Source of the DNA: Rothia mucilaginosa
Lineage (GTDB): Bacteria; Actinomycetota; Actinomycetes; Actinomycetales; Micrococcaceae
NCBI RefSeq assembly: GCF_019334805.1
Contig: NZ_CP079822.1
Span: forward strand, 2,170,001-2,234,000
Length of the DNA stretch: 64,000 nt
Direction: 5' to 3'
The translations under genes were made by a program, and so were the position numbers. Positions 22,563 to 32,040 of this stretch are shown here, piece after piece (position 1 is the stretch's first letter; each line of letters opens with the position of its first letter). The notes under the pieces were generated by a model. That model saw nothing but the letters and a program-made list of their open reading frames with translations. It did no database searches and had not been told where the DNA came from.

Positions 22563-24596
22563 ATGTCTGCCGCTGATTCTTCAGCAATTGTTATTAGCGT
22601 TTCTGGTGAGGAGCGCGAGGTCACCGCGAAGACTGCCGCTGAGCTGTTCGCTGACGACCCGAAGATCGTTGTGGCACGCGTGAACGGCGTGCTCGTTGAC
22701 CTCTCCCACGAGCTGTCTGCTGGCGACTCCGTTGAGCCGGTTTTCATTCACGAACCAGACGGCCTGAACGTTCTGCGCCACTCCGCTGCGCACGTGATGG
22801 CGCAGGCGGTGCAGGAGTACCGTAAGGACGCCAAGCTGGGCATTGGCCCGTACATTACTGACGGCTTCTACTTTGACTTTGATGTGGCTGAGCCCTTCAC
22901 CCCGGAAGATCTGAAGAAGATCGAGAAGTCGATGATTAAGATCATCAAGTCCGGTCAGCTGTTCCGCCGCCGCGTGGTCACCCACGACGAGGCTGTCGCT
23001 GAGATGGCGAACGAGCCGTACAAGCTGGAGCTGCTCTCCCTGACCCAGGGCCCCGGTTCTGGTGCGGATGCTGCCGAGGGCGCATCCGTGGAGGTCGGCG
23101 AGGGTGAAATCACCATTTATGACAACGTGAACCCGAAGACTGGCGAGACCGTCTGGAAGGACCTCTGCCGCGGCCCGCACCTGCCGAACACCAAGCTGAT
23201 CGCTAACGGTTACGCCCTGATGCGTGCCGGTGGCGCGTACTGGCGCGGTTCTGAGAAGAACCCCATGCTGCAGCGTATTTACGGTACCGCTTGGCCGACT
23301 AAGGACGAGCTGGTGGCGTACAAGGAGCGCATCGCTGAGGCGGAGCGCCGCGACCACCGCCGCCTGGGCCGTGAGCTGGACCTGTTCTCCTTCCCGAAGA
23401 ACATTGGTCCGGGTCTGCCGGTGATTCACCCTAAGGGTGGCGTGATTAAGCGCGAGATGGAAGACTATGTGCGTACCCGCCACATTCAGGAGGGTTTCCA
23501 GTACGTCAGCACCCCGCATATTTCGAAGGAAGACCTGTTCTACACTTCCGGTCACCTTCCGTACTATGCTGACGGCATGTTCCCGGCTATGGAGCTGGAT
23601 AACGGCAACTACCGTCTGAAGGCTATGAACTGCCCGATGCACAACGAGATTTACCGTTCTCGTGGCCGTTCGTACCGTGAGCTGCCGCTGCGTTTCTTCG
23701 AGTTCGGCACCGTGTACCGTGACGAGAAGTCGGGCGTGCTGCAGGGTCTGACCCGCGTGCGCATGATTACTCAGGACGACTCCCACTCGTACGTGACGAA
23801 GGAGCAGGCACCGGACGAGGTGCGTCACCTGCTGAAGTTCATGCTGAGCCTGCTTGAGGACTTCGGCATGACTGACTTCTACCTTGAGCTGTCTACCCGC
23901 GACACTGAGGGTGATAAGAAGGATAAGTTCATCGGTACTGATGAGCAGTGGGAGGAGGCTACCGCGGTTCTGGAGCAGGTTGCGAAGGAGACCGGCCTGG
24001 AGCTCGTACCGGATCCGGGTGGAGCTGCGTTCTACGGCCCGAAGATTTCGGTTCAGGCGAAGGACGCGATTGGCCGTACCTGGCAGATGTCGACCGTTCA
24101 GTATGACTTCAACCAGCCGAGCCGTTTCGGTCTGGAGTACCAGGCTGCTGACGGCACCGTGCAGGAGCCGGTCATGATTCACTCGGCGAAGTTCGGTTCG
24201 ATTGAGCGCTTCTTGGGTGTGCTGACTGAGCACTATGCGGGTGCGTTCCCGGCGTGGTTGTCGCCGGTCCAGGTGATTGGTGTGCCGGTGGCTGAGGCGT
24301 TCAACGACTACATGACCGAGATCGCGGATAAGTTGCGTGCGCACGGCGTGCGTGTTGAGGTGGATTACGGTTCGGATCGCTTCACGAAGAAGATTCGTAC
24401 TGCGTCTACTGAGAAGGTTCCGTTCATTCTGATTGCTGGCGGTGAGGATGCGGAGCACGGCGCTGTTTCGTTCCGTTTCCGCGGTAACAAGCAGGAGAAC
24501 GGTGTGCCCGTGGATGAGGCTGTGGCACGTATTGTGGAGCATATCCGCAACCGCGTGAACGAAGACCCCAAGCCCAGCACCGAGGCTGCTGAGTAG
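22563..24596 (+). CDS. thrS: Threonyl-tRNA synthetase
   Basis: 677 residues, class II synthetase that charges tRNA-Thr and edits mischarged serine. TGS domain at 10-70, editing domain at about 75-230 with [11 protein letters not shown] (HxxxH) and the later CRGPHLP, catalytic core with MNCPMH near 355 (zinc Cys), motif 2 around [16 protein letters not shown] [11 protein letters not shown] and [16 protein letters not shown], and a C-terminal anticodon-binding domain from about 560. TAAGGAG lies 6 bases before ATG. No T-box elements are visible in the 130-base leader. The gene converges, across an accessory zone, with the dehydrogenase at 28922-31831. Confidence 0.97.
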   Translation: MSAADSSAIVISVSGEEREVTAKTAAELFADDPKIVVARVNGVLVDLSHELSAGDSVEPVFIHEPDGLNVLRHSAAHVMAQAVQEYRKDAKLGIGPYITDGFYFDFDVAEPFTPEDLKKIEKSMIKIIKSGQLFRRRVVTHDEAVAEMANEPYKLELLSLTQGPGSGADAAEGASVEVGEGEITIYDNVNPKTGETVWKDLCRGPHLPNTKLIANGYALMRAGGAYWRGSEKNPMLQRIYGTAWPTKDELVAYKERIAEAERRDHRRLGRELDLFSFPKNIGPGLPVIHPKGGVIKREMEDYVRTRHIQEGFQYVSTPHISKEDLFYTSGHLPYYADGMFPAMELDNGNYRLKAMNCPMHNEIYRSRGRSYRELPLRFFEFGTVYRDEKSGVLQGLTRVRMITQDDSHSYVTKEQAPDEVRHLLKFMLSLLEDFGMTDFYLELSTRDTEGDKKDKFIGTDEQWEEATAVLEQVAKETGLELVPDPGGAAFYGPKISVQAKDAIGRTWQMSTVQYDFNQPSRFGLEYQAADGTVQEPVMIHSAKFGSIERFLGVLTEHYAGAFPAWLSPVQVIGVPVAEAFNDYMTEIADKLRAHGVRVEVDYGSDRFTKKIRTASTEKVPFILIAGGEDAEHGAVSFRFRGNKQENGVPVDEAVARIVEHIRNRVNEDPKPSTEAAE

Positions 24597-24605
24597 TACT
24601 AGGCT

Positions 24606-24675
24606 TTCTGGTCTAGCTCGCATATAGAAACCGCCCCTTTTGCGGCGACAAGCTGCGGAGGGGGTGGTTTCTTTG
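24606..24675 (+). terminator. thrS terminator (copy A of a duplicated segment)
   Basis: GAAACCGCCCC (24627-24637) pairs with GGGGTGGTTTC (24661-24671), followed by TTTG. The segment including catatag, gacaagctgcggagg and the right arm recurs in diverged form at 27685-27745. Confidence 0.8.
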
Positions 24676-24999
24676 TGCTTTGAGGAGGCGCGGGTGGGGG
24701 AGTGTGGTTGGGTGCAGAAAAGTGTGTTGTGGTGGAGTTTTTCCTAGTCCAGGGGCGTGTCTTCGTGCTAATGTAAGTGATGGTGCTAACGTTCGTTGCC
24801 GTTCGAAGGTGCCGGTAATTGTACGATTCGGATAAAGGGTTCTGGATACAAGCTAGGCGTCCTATGTGCGCTTGGTCCTGCTAGATATTTTTATCTACTA
24901 GTTCAAGGAGGAATTTATAAAAATTTTCTAGTTTGATGTAAATTCTACATTCGTTAATTTAGCTAATTTGCATGATCAAGCATCATAGTTAGGATTTTC
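24676..24999. other. Spacer before the type IV restriction gene
   Basis: No gene is seen. Base composition falls sharply to A/T-rich at about 24880, marking the likely left edge of foreign DNA. No integrase site, tRNA or target duplication is visible here. Confidence 0.4.
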
Positions 25000-27072
25000 A
25001 TGACTTCTAATGACAGTATCAGGGATGAAAATATTGTTCATTACCTTGAAAATAATTTGTTTGCAATTCCAGACTACCAGAGGGGCTATTCATGGAGGAC
25101 TCCTGAAGCGGGAAAGAGTGATAGTTTACAGGTTCGATACCAAGTAAAAGAATTCTGGGAAGATATTATTAATGGGTATCGAAATGACCGAGAGTCAGGT
25201 AAAAACTATTACATAGGGACAATCGTTCTATCAAGCTCTAAAGATCCTTATAATAACCATAATAATGCTGGTAGATTAAATGTTGTAGATGGTCAGCAAC
25301 GTCTTGTAACCTTATACCTGCTGTATGCGGCATTGGCTGACTGGTATTACTCCCAGGGTAAACCTGCAGAAAAATTAGCAGAATATGCTAATAAAAAGGT
25401 ATTTAAAATATCTAGATCCGTTGAAAGGGATTTCAATGAGCGGATTGTTCTTCCTAATGATGATGGCAAGCAACTTAAAAATCTTCTGGAGCCACTCAAG
25501 AATGAAAAGACTATTGATATTAGTTCTTTGAATGCGAAGTCAAATATTGAAAATGCATTTAAATTTTTTCGTGAATCAATTCAGAAATTTTCTGAAAGTG
25601 GTAATTCTTCTGGAAAAGTTGAGGATTCAATCAATTTAGTGGCAGAACTTGATGAATATATGGAAGAACAATTATATGTTGCTGTTGTCAAAACAGAAGA
25701 TGAGATGAGGGCTCATGTTGTGTTTGAAACCTTGAATGACAGGGGTATTCCTTTGGGTGCTGAAGACTTGATTAAAAATTACCTTTTTAGTCGCGCCGGA
25801 GATAATTATAAGGATGTAATTCGACTATGGGGAGATATTACTAGTCACCTTGCTAGCATTGATAGTAATCAAGATGATCTGACGACCGGTGTAAGCAGGT
25901 TTGATAAATTTATGCAGAGATACCTAAACTCATTCGAGCCACCAGTCAAAAAGAAGAGTAAGTCAATGGTTATCGAAAGTACCATATTTGCTCATTTTAA
26001 ACAGTGGTTTAATAATAAAAGAAGTGACGAAGATAATAAATATTTAAATGATGAGGATTTTGTCAAAAAGGTAATGGAAGAACTTAAGCATGCCTCCTTG
26101 ATATACACCTCACTTCATTCAGGTAGGTATTGGGAAGATAATATTTTTAGAGAAAAAGAGCCGATTGGTGAATATGTGCCAATTATTGGACTGCTTGAAT
26201 ATATTAATGGAATGGAGAAGCGAAAAAATAAAAAGAATTGGTACTCTCCACTGTATCCTCTATTTTTCTCTGCTCTGTTTTGTACCGAGAAAAGGCTGGC
26301 AGAGTTGGAAAATATTACCGATGCAAAAAAGAAGAGGAAGAATTATCATTCAATAATTAAAGATTTGCAGCATTTTGTTTATTATATTGAATCATACATA
26401 TTCCGGTCGTATGTGATTGCTGGTCAGGCTATTCGAAATGATAAGTTTGTATATCTTGCTCGAAATATTAGAGAAGGTAAATATGGTAATCTAGTTGATA
26501 TTTTTGGTGAAAAAATATTTGATAATTGCTTCTCCAGCGAATCGAGTGAAAAGTTTAGAGAAGCAATGTCTGAGTGTTCCATTCTCAATACGGACCCCCG
26601 TAAAAAAGAAGATGTTCCATTTGTTCAGTTTGTAAAATATATACTTCGAAAGCTCGAGAATAAACGACAGGGAGATGGTTGTTCCGAATTGAAAGTTGCT
26701 GAATATGGTAAGAAAGCTTCTCTTGAGCATATTTTCCCACTTGAATATTCCAAAGGTAAAAAGAATAAAGGTAAAAAGGATAATGGTTGGGAAGAATTTT
26801 TAGACGAAAAACAGGGTAAGTATGATGCTAGATACGTGTTTAGGTTGGGAAATTATACCCTATTGCACGGCGCACTAAATAGTGAAATCTCTAATAGTCC
26901 ATGGAATATAAAAAGAGAAGAGCTGAAGAAATCGCAGATTATCCATACGGCTGATATTGCGAAAACTTATGATAGCTGGACTCCTGAAGTTATTGATGAA
27001 GTGCAGCGTAAACTGGCTGATGAAGCTGTAGAAGTATGGAATAGCCCTAGGGATAAAAAAGAAGCAAAATAA
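25000..27072 (+). CDS. DUF262/DUF1524 fused GmrSD-type type IV restriction endonuclease
   Basis: 690 residues. The N-terminal DUF262 (GmrS-like) domain shows IPDYQRGYSW (23-32), YYIGTIVL, VVDGQQR (95-101) and FETLNDRGIPLGAEDLIKN near 242. The C-terminal DUF1524 (GmrD-like) part shows the HNH-type LEHIFPLEY near 575 and LGNYTLLHGALNSEISNSPW near 615-635. Family members cut DNA carrying modified (glucosylated) cytosines, i.e. phage DNA, using NTP hydrolysis, and act without a methylase. AGGA lies 6 bases before ATG. The gene is strongly A/T-rich with A/T-ending codons unlike its neighbours, a clear sign of transfer. It ends at terminator T1. Confidence 0.9.
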   Translation: MTSNDSIRDENIVHYLENNLFAIPDYQRGYSWRTPEAGKSDSLQVRYQVKEFWEDIINGYRNDRESGKNYYIGTIVLSSSKDPYNNHNNAGRLNVVDGQQRLVTLYLLYAALADWYYSQGKPAEKLAEYANKKVFKISRSVERDFNERIVLPNDDGKQLKNLLEPLKNEKTIDISSLNAKSNIENAFKFFRESIQKFSESGNSSGKVEDSINLVAELDEYMEEQLYVAVVKTEDEMRAHVVFETLNDRGIPLGAEDLIKNYLFSRAGDNYKDVIRLWGDITSHLASIDSNQDDLTTGVSRFDKFMQRYLNSFEPPVKKKSKSMVIESTIFAHFKQWFNNKRSDEDNKYLNDEDFVKKVMEELKHASLIYTSLHSGRYWEDNIFREKEPIGEYVPIIGLLEYINGMEKRKNKKNWYSPLYPLFFSALFCTEKRLAELENITDAKKKRKNYHSIIKDLQHFVYYIESYIFRSYVIAGQAIRNDKFVYLARNIREGKYGNLVDIFGEKIFDNCFSSESSEKFREAMSECSILNTDPRKKEDVPFVQFVKYILRKLENKRQGDGCSELKVAEYGKKASLEHIFPLEYSKGKKNKGKKDNGWEEFLDEKQGKYDARYVFRLGNYTLLHGALNSEISNSPWNIKREELKKSQIIHTADIAKTYDSWTPEVIDEVQRKLADEAVEVWNSPRDKKEAK

Positions 27073-27115
27073 TATGTTCCATATTATTGATATAACTGCC
27101 TAGGTTATAAACTAA

Positions 27116-27160
27116 GGACCCGGCTTGCCATCCGTTTGGATAGCCCGCCGGGTCCTCTTT
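27116..27160 (+). terminator. Terminator T1, first of three related copies
   Basis: GGACCCGGC (27116-27124) pairs with GCCGGGTCC (27147-27155), an inner atcc/ggat stem follows, then TCTTTAT. It ends the type IV restriction gene. The same hairpin recurs at 27518 and 28851. Confidence 0.85.
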
Positions 27161-27341
27161 ATGAATTCATGGCCCACAGGTAGCTGGCACTGTTTTCCGC
27201 AGGTCACCTTTTCTTCGTCAGACTTAGCTCCAGACTGCTAGTATGGTAATAAGATGAACGTCCATAGTCATTCAGAAAATGGGTAGCTGTGTAGCTCTGA
27301 AAATGATGTATCGCTGTTGATTATTGAGGGAGCACGAGTGT

Positions 27342-27497
27342 ATGAAGTCGAATAAGTATGTTCCTGTTGGCATGCTGTTCTTGATCTTGGCAATTATCTT
27401 GAACGTAGTGTCAAATGCTAGTGACCTAGTGATTGGAATTCTCTACGGCATCTCAATAGCAGTATTGATTATTGGACTATTTAATAGTCGAAAATAA
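27342..27497 (+). CDS. Small hydrophobic membrane protein (51 aa)
   Basis: ATG 27342 follows GAGGGA by 10 bases and runs to TAA at 27495. The product has two predicted membrane spans, roughly residues 8-23 (VPVGMLFLILAIILNVV) and 29-46 (LVIGILYGISIAVLIIGL), with basic ends. Composition is A/T-rich like the preceding restriction gene, and it sits between terminators T1 and T2, so it belongs to the same imported segment. It could be a helper, toxin or unrelated passenger; I recognise no family. Confidence 0.5.
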   Translation: MKSNKYVPVGMLFLILAIILNVVSNASDLVIGILYGISIAVLIIGLFNSRK

Positions 27498-27517
27498 GTG
27501 CTGTAGCAAGCAAGAAC

Positions 27518-27564
27518 GGACCCGGCAGGCCATCCGATTGGATAGCCCTCCGGGTCCCTTCTTT
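27518..27564 (+). terminator. Terminator T2, second related copy
   Basis: GGACCCGGC (27518-27526) pairs with TCCGGGTCC (27549-27557), inner catcc/ggatag, then CTTCTTT. Nearly identical to T3 (28851) and followed, like T3, by the 3' end of the dehydrogenase gene. Confidence 0.85.
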
Positions 27565-27590
27565 CGTCAGCTTATGCGCTCAACCCTAAT

Positions 27591-27643
27591 TAGCGGGTGG
27601 TGCGTTCCAGCAGCTGCAGCACGTTCTGGTAGCTGTGACCGGT
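27591..27643 (-). pseudogene. Detached 3' end of the flavin/Fe-S dehydrogenase gene
   Basis: 53 bases match 28923-28975, the last 17 codons and stop of the dehydrogenase gene, with two differences. Immediately beyond, similarity stops. It cannot be expressed as a protein and is a remnant of a second copy of the locus end. Confidence 0.8.
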
Positions 27644-27684
27644 GCGGGCTGACTGCAGTTGACTGTGGCCAGCTAAGCTGGCGA

Positions 27685-27745
27685 ACTGGCACCGAGCCCA
27701 TATATAGACCCCCTGCGGAGACAAGCTGCGGAGGGGCGGTTTTTG
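27685..27745 (+). repeat. Diverged copy B of the thrS terminator region
   Basis: Shares catata-tag, gacaagctgcggagggg and the ggtttt tail with 24606-24675 but has lost part of the left arm (only CCCCCT/AGGGG pairs). No thrS coding sequence accompanies it. It lies directly behind the dehydrogenase remnant. Confidence 0.7.
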
Positions 27746-27900
27746 TTGGTAAATTTTACAATATTTGATATTTCAAATACCTGAATACGTCAGTAAATAT
27801 TTGTGTGATACATTAAAATTATTACCTGATTGGTTAAGGTGTAATAATGGTTGTGCATTAATTATTTTATAAATAAATTTTAAAATACTCAGGAGGAAGA
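27746..27900. other. AT-rich upstream region of the two-gene operon
   Basis: The 403-base gene-free interval 27498-27900 holds T2, the dehydrogenase remnant, the thrS terminator copy and then this A/T-rich stretch, which must contain the promoter of the next operon. No clear -35/-10 pair could be chosen. AGGAGGA lies just before the next start. Confidence 0.4.
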
Positions 27901-28332
27901 TTGGGAAAGAAGAAGCCTCGTTTGCAAGAGGGCGCTGTTTTTCAGTGCTTATGTGCATCGTGTCGTAAAACTTGGAATATCCCTGCAATTATCTCATACC
28001 TAGATGATGAAGGGAATATTAAAATATCGGACAGGCATACAACTTGCACTAAAACTGATTCTAATAAAAATTTATTCTATAACTTTAGTTTGGAGCTATT
28101 GTTTCACGATGATTCTCTTCGAGCTAATGAATATTGGAATATAATTCGTGGGTGTTCCTCTCATCGAAATTTTCATTATCATATTTACCGGTATCACAGT
28201 GGCCGTGATACACGTATGGAAAATCATCCACTGAACAGTATTGCGGAGAGTAATGCTGCTTATGAGGAAGCAAATATCCATATTGTAGAAGGTGCCATAG
28301 AGAGGATTGAAGAATGGCAAGCCTCGAATTGA
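27901..28332 (+). CDS. Hypothetical protein, first gene of an unknown two-gene operon
   Basis: 143 residues from a TTG start with a strong AGGAGG 5 bases upstream. A cysteine cluster C-x-C-x2-C (Cys16, 18, 21) in FQCLCASCRKTW suggests a small zinc knuckle; another Cys and several His lie at CSSHRNFHYHIYRYH. The last 30 residues are acidic and probably helical. I recognise no family. A/T-rich composition marks it as imported. It overlaps the next gene by 19 bases, so the two are translationally coupled. Confidence 0.65.
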   Translation: MGKKKPRLQEGAVFQCLCASCRKTWNIPAIISYLDDEGNIKISDRHTTCTKTDSNKNLFYNFSLELLFHDDSLRANEYWNIIRGCSSHRNFHYHIYRYHSGRDTRMENHPLNSIAESNAAYEEANIHIVEGAIERIEEWQASN

Positions 28333-28808
28333 TGAAGGAGCGAGCTCGTATTGCTGGCCGATTCAATCTAGCTGCTCGTCGGAACTCAAAGTACCGCAAT
28401 ATTGTAAATCTTGTGGCATTTAAATCAAATGGAGAATGCCGTGTTGTTCCAGCTGCGCCTATAGAAAAGGTAAATGATGTGGTGCGTCGATCTTTAGCTA
28501 TTGCTGATGGTTTTCCTGTTGTTGTTGTGACTGAGGTGGAGGGGCAATTGTATGCGAAAACTCTGCACAGTACTGCTGAGAAGGTGCTTGACCAAAAACC
28601 GCAAGGTGTTGTTCTAGCGTCACCTGAGACGGGTATAACCGAGGCAAAAACATTGCCAAATGATGTGAATATTGGAGATTATTTAAAAAGTATTCAGGGA
28701 ATTTCTAATGTTTCAAATATATTGGAAGAAGATTATTTGTCTCTCTGGAACGAATCTTCTCATGAAGATAAAATTGAAGCTAATATTACTAAGTTCTCAT
28801 TTGCCTAA
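28314..28808 (+). CDS. Hypothetical protein, second gene of the unknown operon
   Basis: 164 residues starting at ATG inside the end of the previous gene. The N-terminus is basic (KERARIAGRFNLAARRNSKYR), the centre alternates hydrophobic and charged residues like a small alpha/beta domain (GFPVVVVTEVEGQLYAKTL), and the C-terminus is acidic. No motif is recognised. Tight coupling, horizontal origin and position next to restriction genes make a toxin-antitoxin or small defence role conceivable, but nothing in the sequence proves it. Confidence 0.65.
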   Translation: MASLELMKERARIAGRFNLAARRNSKYRNIVNLVAFKSNGECRVVPAAPIEKVNDVVRRSLAIADGFPVVVVTEVEGQLYAKTLHSTAEKVLDQKPQGVVLASPETGITEAKTLPNDVNIGDYLKSIQGISNVSNILEEDYLSLWNESSHEDKIEANITKFSFA

Positions 28809-28850
28809 ATACTTGTGTGGCATAAATAAATTATATTTAAAACATAGCAG

Positions 28851-28897
28851 GGACCCGGCAGGCTATCCATCAGATAGCCCGCCGGGTCCCTTCTTTA
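28851..28897 (+). terminator. Terminator T3, third related copy
   Basis: GGACCCGGC (28851-28859) pairs with GCCGGGTCC (28881-28889), inner GGCTATC/GATAGCC, then CTTCTTTA. It ends the two-gene operon and may also stop the converging dehydrogenase, although the T-run is better on the plus strand. Confidence 0.85.
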
Positions 28898-28921
28898 TAC
28901 CGCCGCTACGCGCTCAGTCTT

Positions 28922-31831
28922 TTAGCGGGTGGTGCGTTCCAGCAGCTGCAGCACGTTCTGGTAGGTGTGGCCGGTCGCCTCGGTCATGCCCTGCTCACAG
29001 GTACGGTTAGCCGAAATGTATGCGGCGAACTGCTTCTGCTCGCTCAGCTCCGCAGCCTCCGCCTCCGTAGCGCTCGCCGTCAGCTCGGGGTGCAGCATAC
29101 CGCGGTCACCCGCGTAACCACAGCAACCCCAGTGCTTCGGCACGTACACGTCGTCACTCATCGCGTTCGCAATCTTCTCAAACGCAGGCTGAGTACCCAA
29201 GTGAGTCATGGAGCAGGTCGGGTGCAGCGCAATCGACGGCAGGGGAGCAGACACGCTCAGCTTATCCAGCATGTTGTCGGCGGCGAACTGCACCGCATCG
29301 TACATGCGCAGACGCGAGAAGTCCGGCTCGCCCGGCTTCAGACCGTTCACAATCTTGTGCTCAAGTGCCTTAATAACCTTCTCACGCATCACCTCAAGAC
29401 CCTCGGTACAGGACGAAGCGTCACACACGACCGGCAGGCGGCCACCATCAGTAGCCTCCCACAGGGACTTCAGCACACGGTCACTCATAATCGAGTAGCC
29501 GTCGGTGAAGCCCTTCGACTTCCACGGGGTAGCACAGCACATCTCACCAATATTGTCCGGGATGCGGTACTTCACGCCGGCACGCTCGCACAGGCGAATG
29601 AACGCCTGGGTTGCGTTGACCGGGTCGTGCTTGCCGTCGCCGTCCACGCCGCCGAACATGGCGTTCACGCAGGCGGGGAAGAACACAATCTCAGCGGTTG
29701 CGTCCTTGTGCGGCTTACGTGCCGGGCCACCAACCGGCAGGTCCTTCTTGTAGGACGGAACCATGTCGTCACCCATGACCTTGCGGGCAATGTCGGTGGT
29801 GCCGTGCACCACGGGGAACGGCAGCTTCTTCGCCACAGTCAGGGCTTTGCCGGCGACCTTGTCCATGATGCCCCACTGCTGCGCGGCGACCTTCCAGCCG
29901 GCGGCGGCCAGCTTGTCCTGGTTCTCAGAACGCAGGCGGCGAATCAGGTCACCGGTGTTAATGTTCACGGGGCAGCGGGTCTGGCACATGCCGTCCACGG
30001 CGCAGGTCTCAATGCCGTTGTACTCGTACTCCTTACGCAGACGCTCGGCGAGTTCGTGGTCGCCGTTCGCCTCAGCGGCGGCAATCTCACGGCGCATCAC
30101 GATGCGCTGGCGCGGGGTCAAAGTCAGGTTGCGGGAGGGGCAGACCGGCTCGCAGTAGCCGCACTCCACGCAGCGGTCGACTTCTTCCTCGACGGTTTCG
30201 GCGACCTTCAGGTCGGTCACGTAGTCGGTGTCCGGCTCAACCAGCAGAACGCCCGGGTTCATGAAGCCCTTCGGGTCAATGAGGCGCTTAATCTGGCGCA
30301 TCACGTCGAAGAGTTCCTCACCGAACTGGCGGCTCACGAACGGCGCCATGATACGGCCGGTACCGTGCTCAGCCTTCAGCGAGCCGTCAGCGGAAAGGAT
30401 CAGCTGAACCATTTCTTCGGTGAAGTCGCGGTAGCGGTCCAGCTGTTTCGGGTCGCGGAACTGCTCGTTCAGCATGAAGTGGATGTTACCGTCCTTCGCG
30501 TGGCCGAAGATCACGGAGTCCTGGTAGCCGTGTGCGTCGAACAGCTTGGTCAGGTCGCTACAGGTGTTACCCAGAACCTCAACAGGAACAACCACGTCTT
30601 CAAGCAGTGCGTTAGTGCCGGAGCGGCGGTTACCCGCAACGGTGGTGTACAGGCCGCGGCGTGCCGCCCACAGTGCGTTACGCTCAGACAGCTTGCTGGT
30701 CATCGACACCGGCGAAGCCACCGGCAGGCTCTTAAACATGGGTGCCGCAGCGGCAGCCAGGTCGTTCAGCTCCTGCTCAGAGTTGCCCTGGAACTCAACC
30801 AGCAGGGCGGCGTGGTCCTTCACGTCGATGGCGGCGAGCGCCTCCGCAGCCTGGCCGGTACGCTGAGCCACACGAATACTGGTGGCGTCCATCAGCTCGA
30901 CGGTAGCGAGCTTGTTAGCAACCAGTTCGGGCACAGAGCGTGCAGCATCAATCAGGTTGTCGAACACGAGCAGGCCGGTGGAAATGTTCTTCAGAATCGG
31001 CAGGGTGCGGTAGGTAGCCGAAGCAACAAAACCGAGGGTGCCTTCCGAACCAATCAGCAGGTGCTGCAGAATGTCCACGGGGGTTTCAAAGTCGACCAGG
31101 GAGTTCAGGCCGTAACCCATGGTGTTCTTCATGGAGTACTGCTGGCGAATCTTCGCCATGGATTCGGGGTTCTCAAGCACGCGCTTGCGCAGGCGCAGCA
31201 GGCCCTCGTGGAGTTCAGGTTCGAGGGAGCGCAGCTTCTGGTCGGCGTCCGGCTCGGCGGTGTCGATGATGGTGCCGCTGGGCAGCACTAACACCATGGA
31301 GTCGAGGGTGTTGTACGTGTTGTACTTGGTGCCCGAAGACATGCCGGAGGAGTTGTTCGCGACCACGCCACCGATGGTGCAGGCGGACCAGGATGCCGGG
31401 TCGGGGCCGAGCTTGTAGCCGTAGGGTGCCAGGTAGTTGTTGACCATCATGATGGTCGCGCCGGGCTGCACGCGCACCTTCTTGCCGTCTTCAAGGACCT
31501 CAATTTTCTTGAAGTGGCGGCGGGTGTCAATCATGAGGCCGTCGCCGCTGGACTGGCCGGAGAGGGAGGTGCCGCCGGAGCGGAAGGTCAGCGGCAGACC
31601 GAGGTCGCCGGCTGCGCGGAAGATGTTGGCGACGTCTTCGGCGGAGTCGGGGCGGACCAGGCCGGCGGGCACGAGCAGGTAGTGGGATGCGTCGTGGGAG
31701 ATTGCCAGGCGCTCGAGTTCGGAGACGCTGGATTCGACGGCTTCTGCGCGTGCGTCGGAGAGTAGGCGCTTGAGGGTGTCCTCGTAGGGGGACTTGAGGG
31801 CTTCGGACGTGTTTGACACGACGGTGGTCAT
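28922..31831 (-). CDS. FAD- and Fe-S-dependent 2-hydroxyacid (D-lactate type) dehydrogenase
   Basis: 969 residues, a single-chain fusion. The N-terminal FAD-binding PCMH domain (about 55-240) has FRSGGTSLSGQSSGDGLMID; the FAD-oxidase C domain runs to about 535. Two 4Fe-4S sites follow, CVECGYCEPVCP near 551 and CAVDGMCQTRCP near 610. The CCG domain comes last, with CCATPW, HPTCSMTHLG and HWGCCGYAGDRG. This layout is that of Dld-II-type quinone-linked D-lactate dehydrogenases and related 2-hydroxyglutarate/glycolate oxidoreductases. AAGGAGA lies 8 bases before the minus-strand ATG. Its 3' end exists again as a remnant at 27591-27643. Confidence 0.9.
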   Translation of the reverse strand: MTTVVSNTSEALKSPYEDTLKRLLSDARAEAVESSVSELERLAISHDASHYLLVPAGLVRPDSAEDVANIFRAAGDLGLPLTFRSGGTSLSGQSSGDGLMIDTRRHFKKIEVLEDGKKVRVQPGATIMMVNNYLAPYGYKLGPDPASWSACTIGGVVANNSSGMSSGTKYNTYNTLDSMVLVLPSGTIIDTAEPDADQKLRSLEPELHEGLLRLRKRVLENPESMAKIRQQYSMKNTMGYGLNSLVDFETPVDILQHLLIGSEGTLGFVASATYRTLPILKNISTGLLVFDNLIDAARSVPELVANKLATVELMDATSIRVAQRTGQAAEALAAIDVKDHAALLVEFQGNSEQELNDLAAAAAPMFKSLPVASPVSMTSKLSERNALWAARRGLYTTVAGNRRSGTNALLEDVVVPVEVLGNTCSDLTKLFDAHGYQDSVIFGHAKDGNIHFMLNEQFRDPKQLDRYRDFTEEMVQLILSADGSLKAEHGTGRIMAPFVSRQFGEELFDVMRQIKRLIDPKGFMNPGVLLVEPDTDYVTDLKVAETVEEEVDRCVECGYCEPVCPSRNLTLTPRQRIVMRREIAAAEANGDHELAERLRKEYEYNGIETCAVDGMCQTRCPVNINTGDLIRRLRSENQDKLAAAGWKVAAQQWGIMDKVAGKALTVAKKLPFPVVHGTTDIARKVMGDDMVPSYKKDLPVGGPARKPHKDATAEIVFFPACVNAMFGGVDGDGKHDPVNATQAFIRLCERAGVKYRIPDNIGEMCCATPWKSKGFTDGYSIMSDRVLKSLWEATDGGRLPVVCDASSCTEGLEVMREKVIKALEHKIVNGLKPGEPDFSRLRMYDAVQFAADNMLDKLSVSAPLPSIALHPTCSMTHLGTQPAFEKIANAMSDDVYVPKHWGCCGYAGDRGMLHPELTASATEAEAAELSEQKQFAAYISANRTCEQGMTEATGHTYQNVLQLLERTTR

Positions 31832-32040
31832 GATGAATCTCCTTAGTGAGACTGTCTTACCTTTCAGTATGTGCTCTTGAACACCGTCTTTTCCGCTTAG
31901 CTATGGCTAAGCTTGGCGACTACTTGTCACCATAAAGGGGGCGGGTTATGCACCGTGCTGATGCGGTGGTTTGCCGCGTATTTGCTGGCTTTCCGGGGGA
32001 ATACGCCCGGGCCTGCGGAGGCGCACCCACCACACTCTGA
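31832..32040. other. Upstream region of the dehydrogenase gene
   Basis: Holds the minus-strand promoter and ribosome site of the dehydrogenase and no gene. Together with the repeat and terminator behind it, it makes a 340-base gene-free interval. The GC-rich part around 31975-32040 has several weak inverted repeats. Confidence 0.4.
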
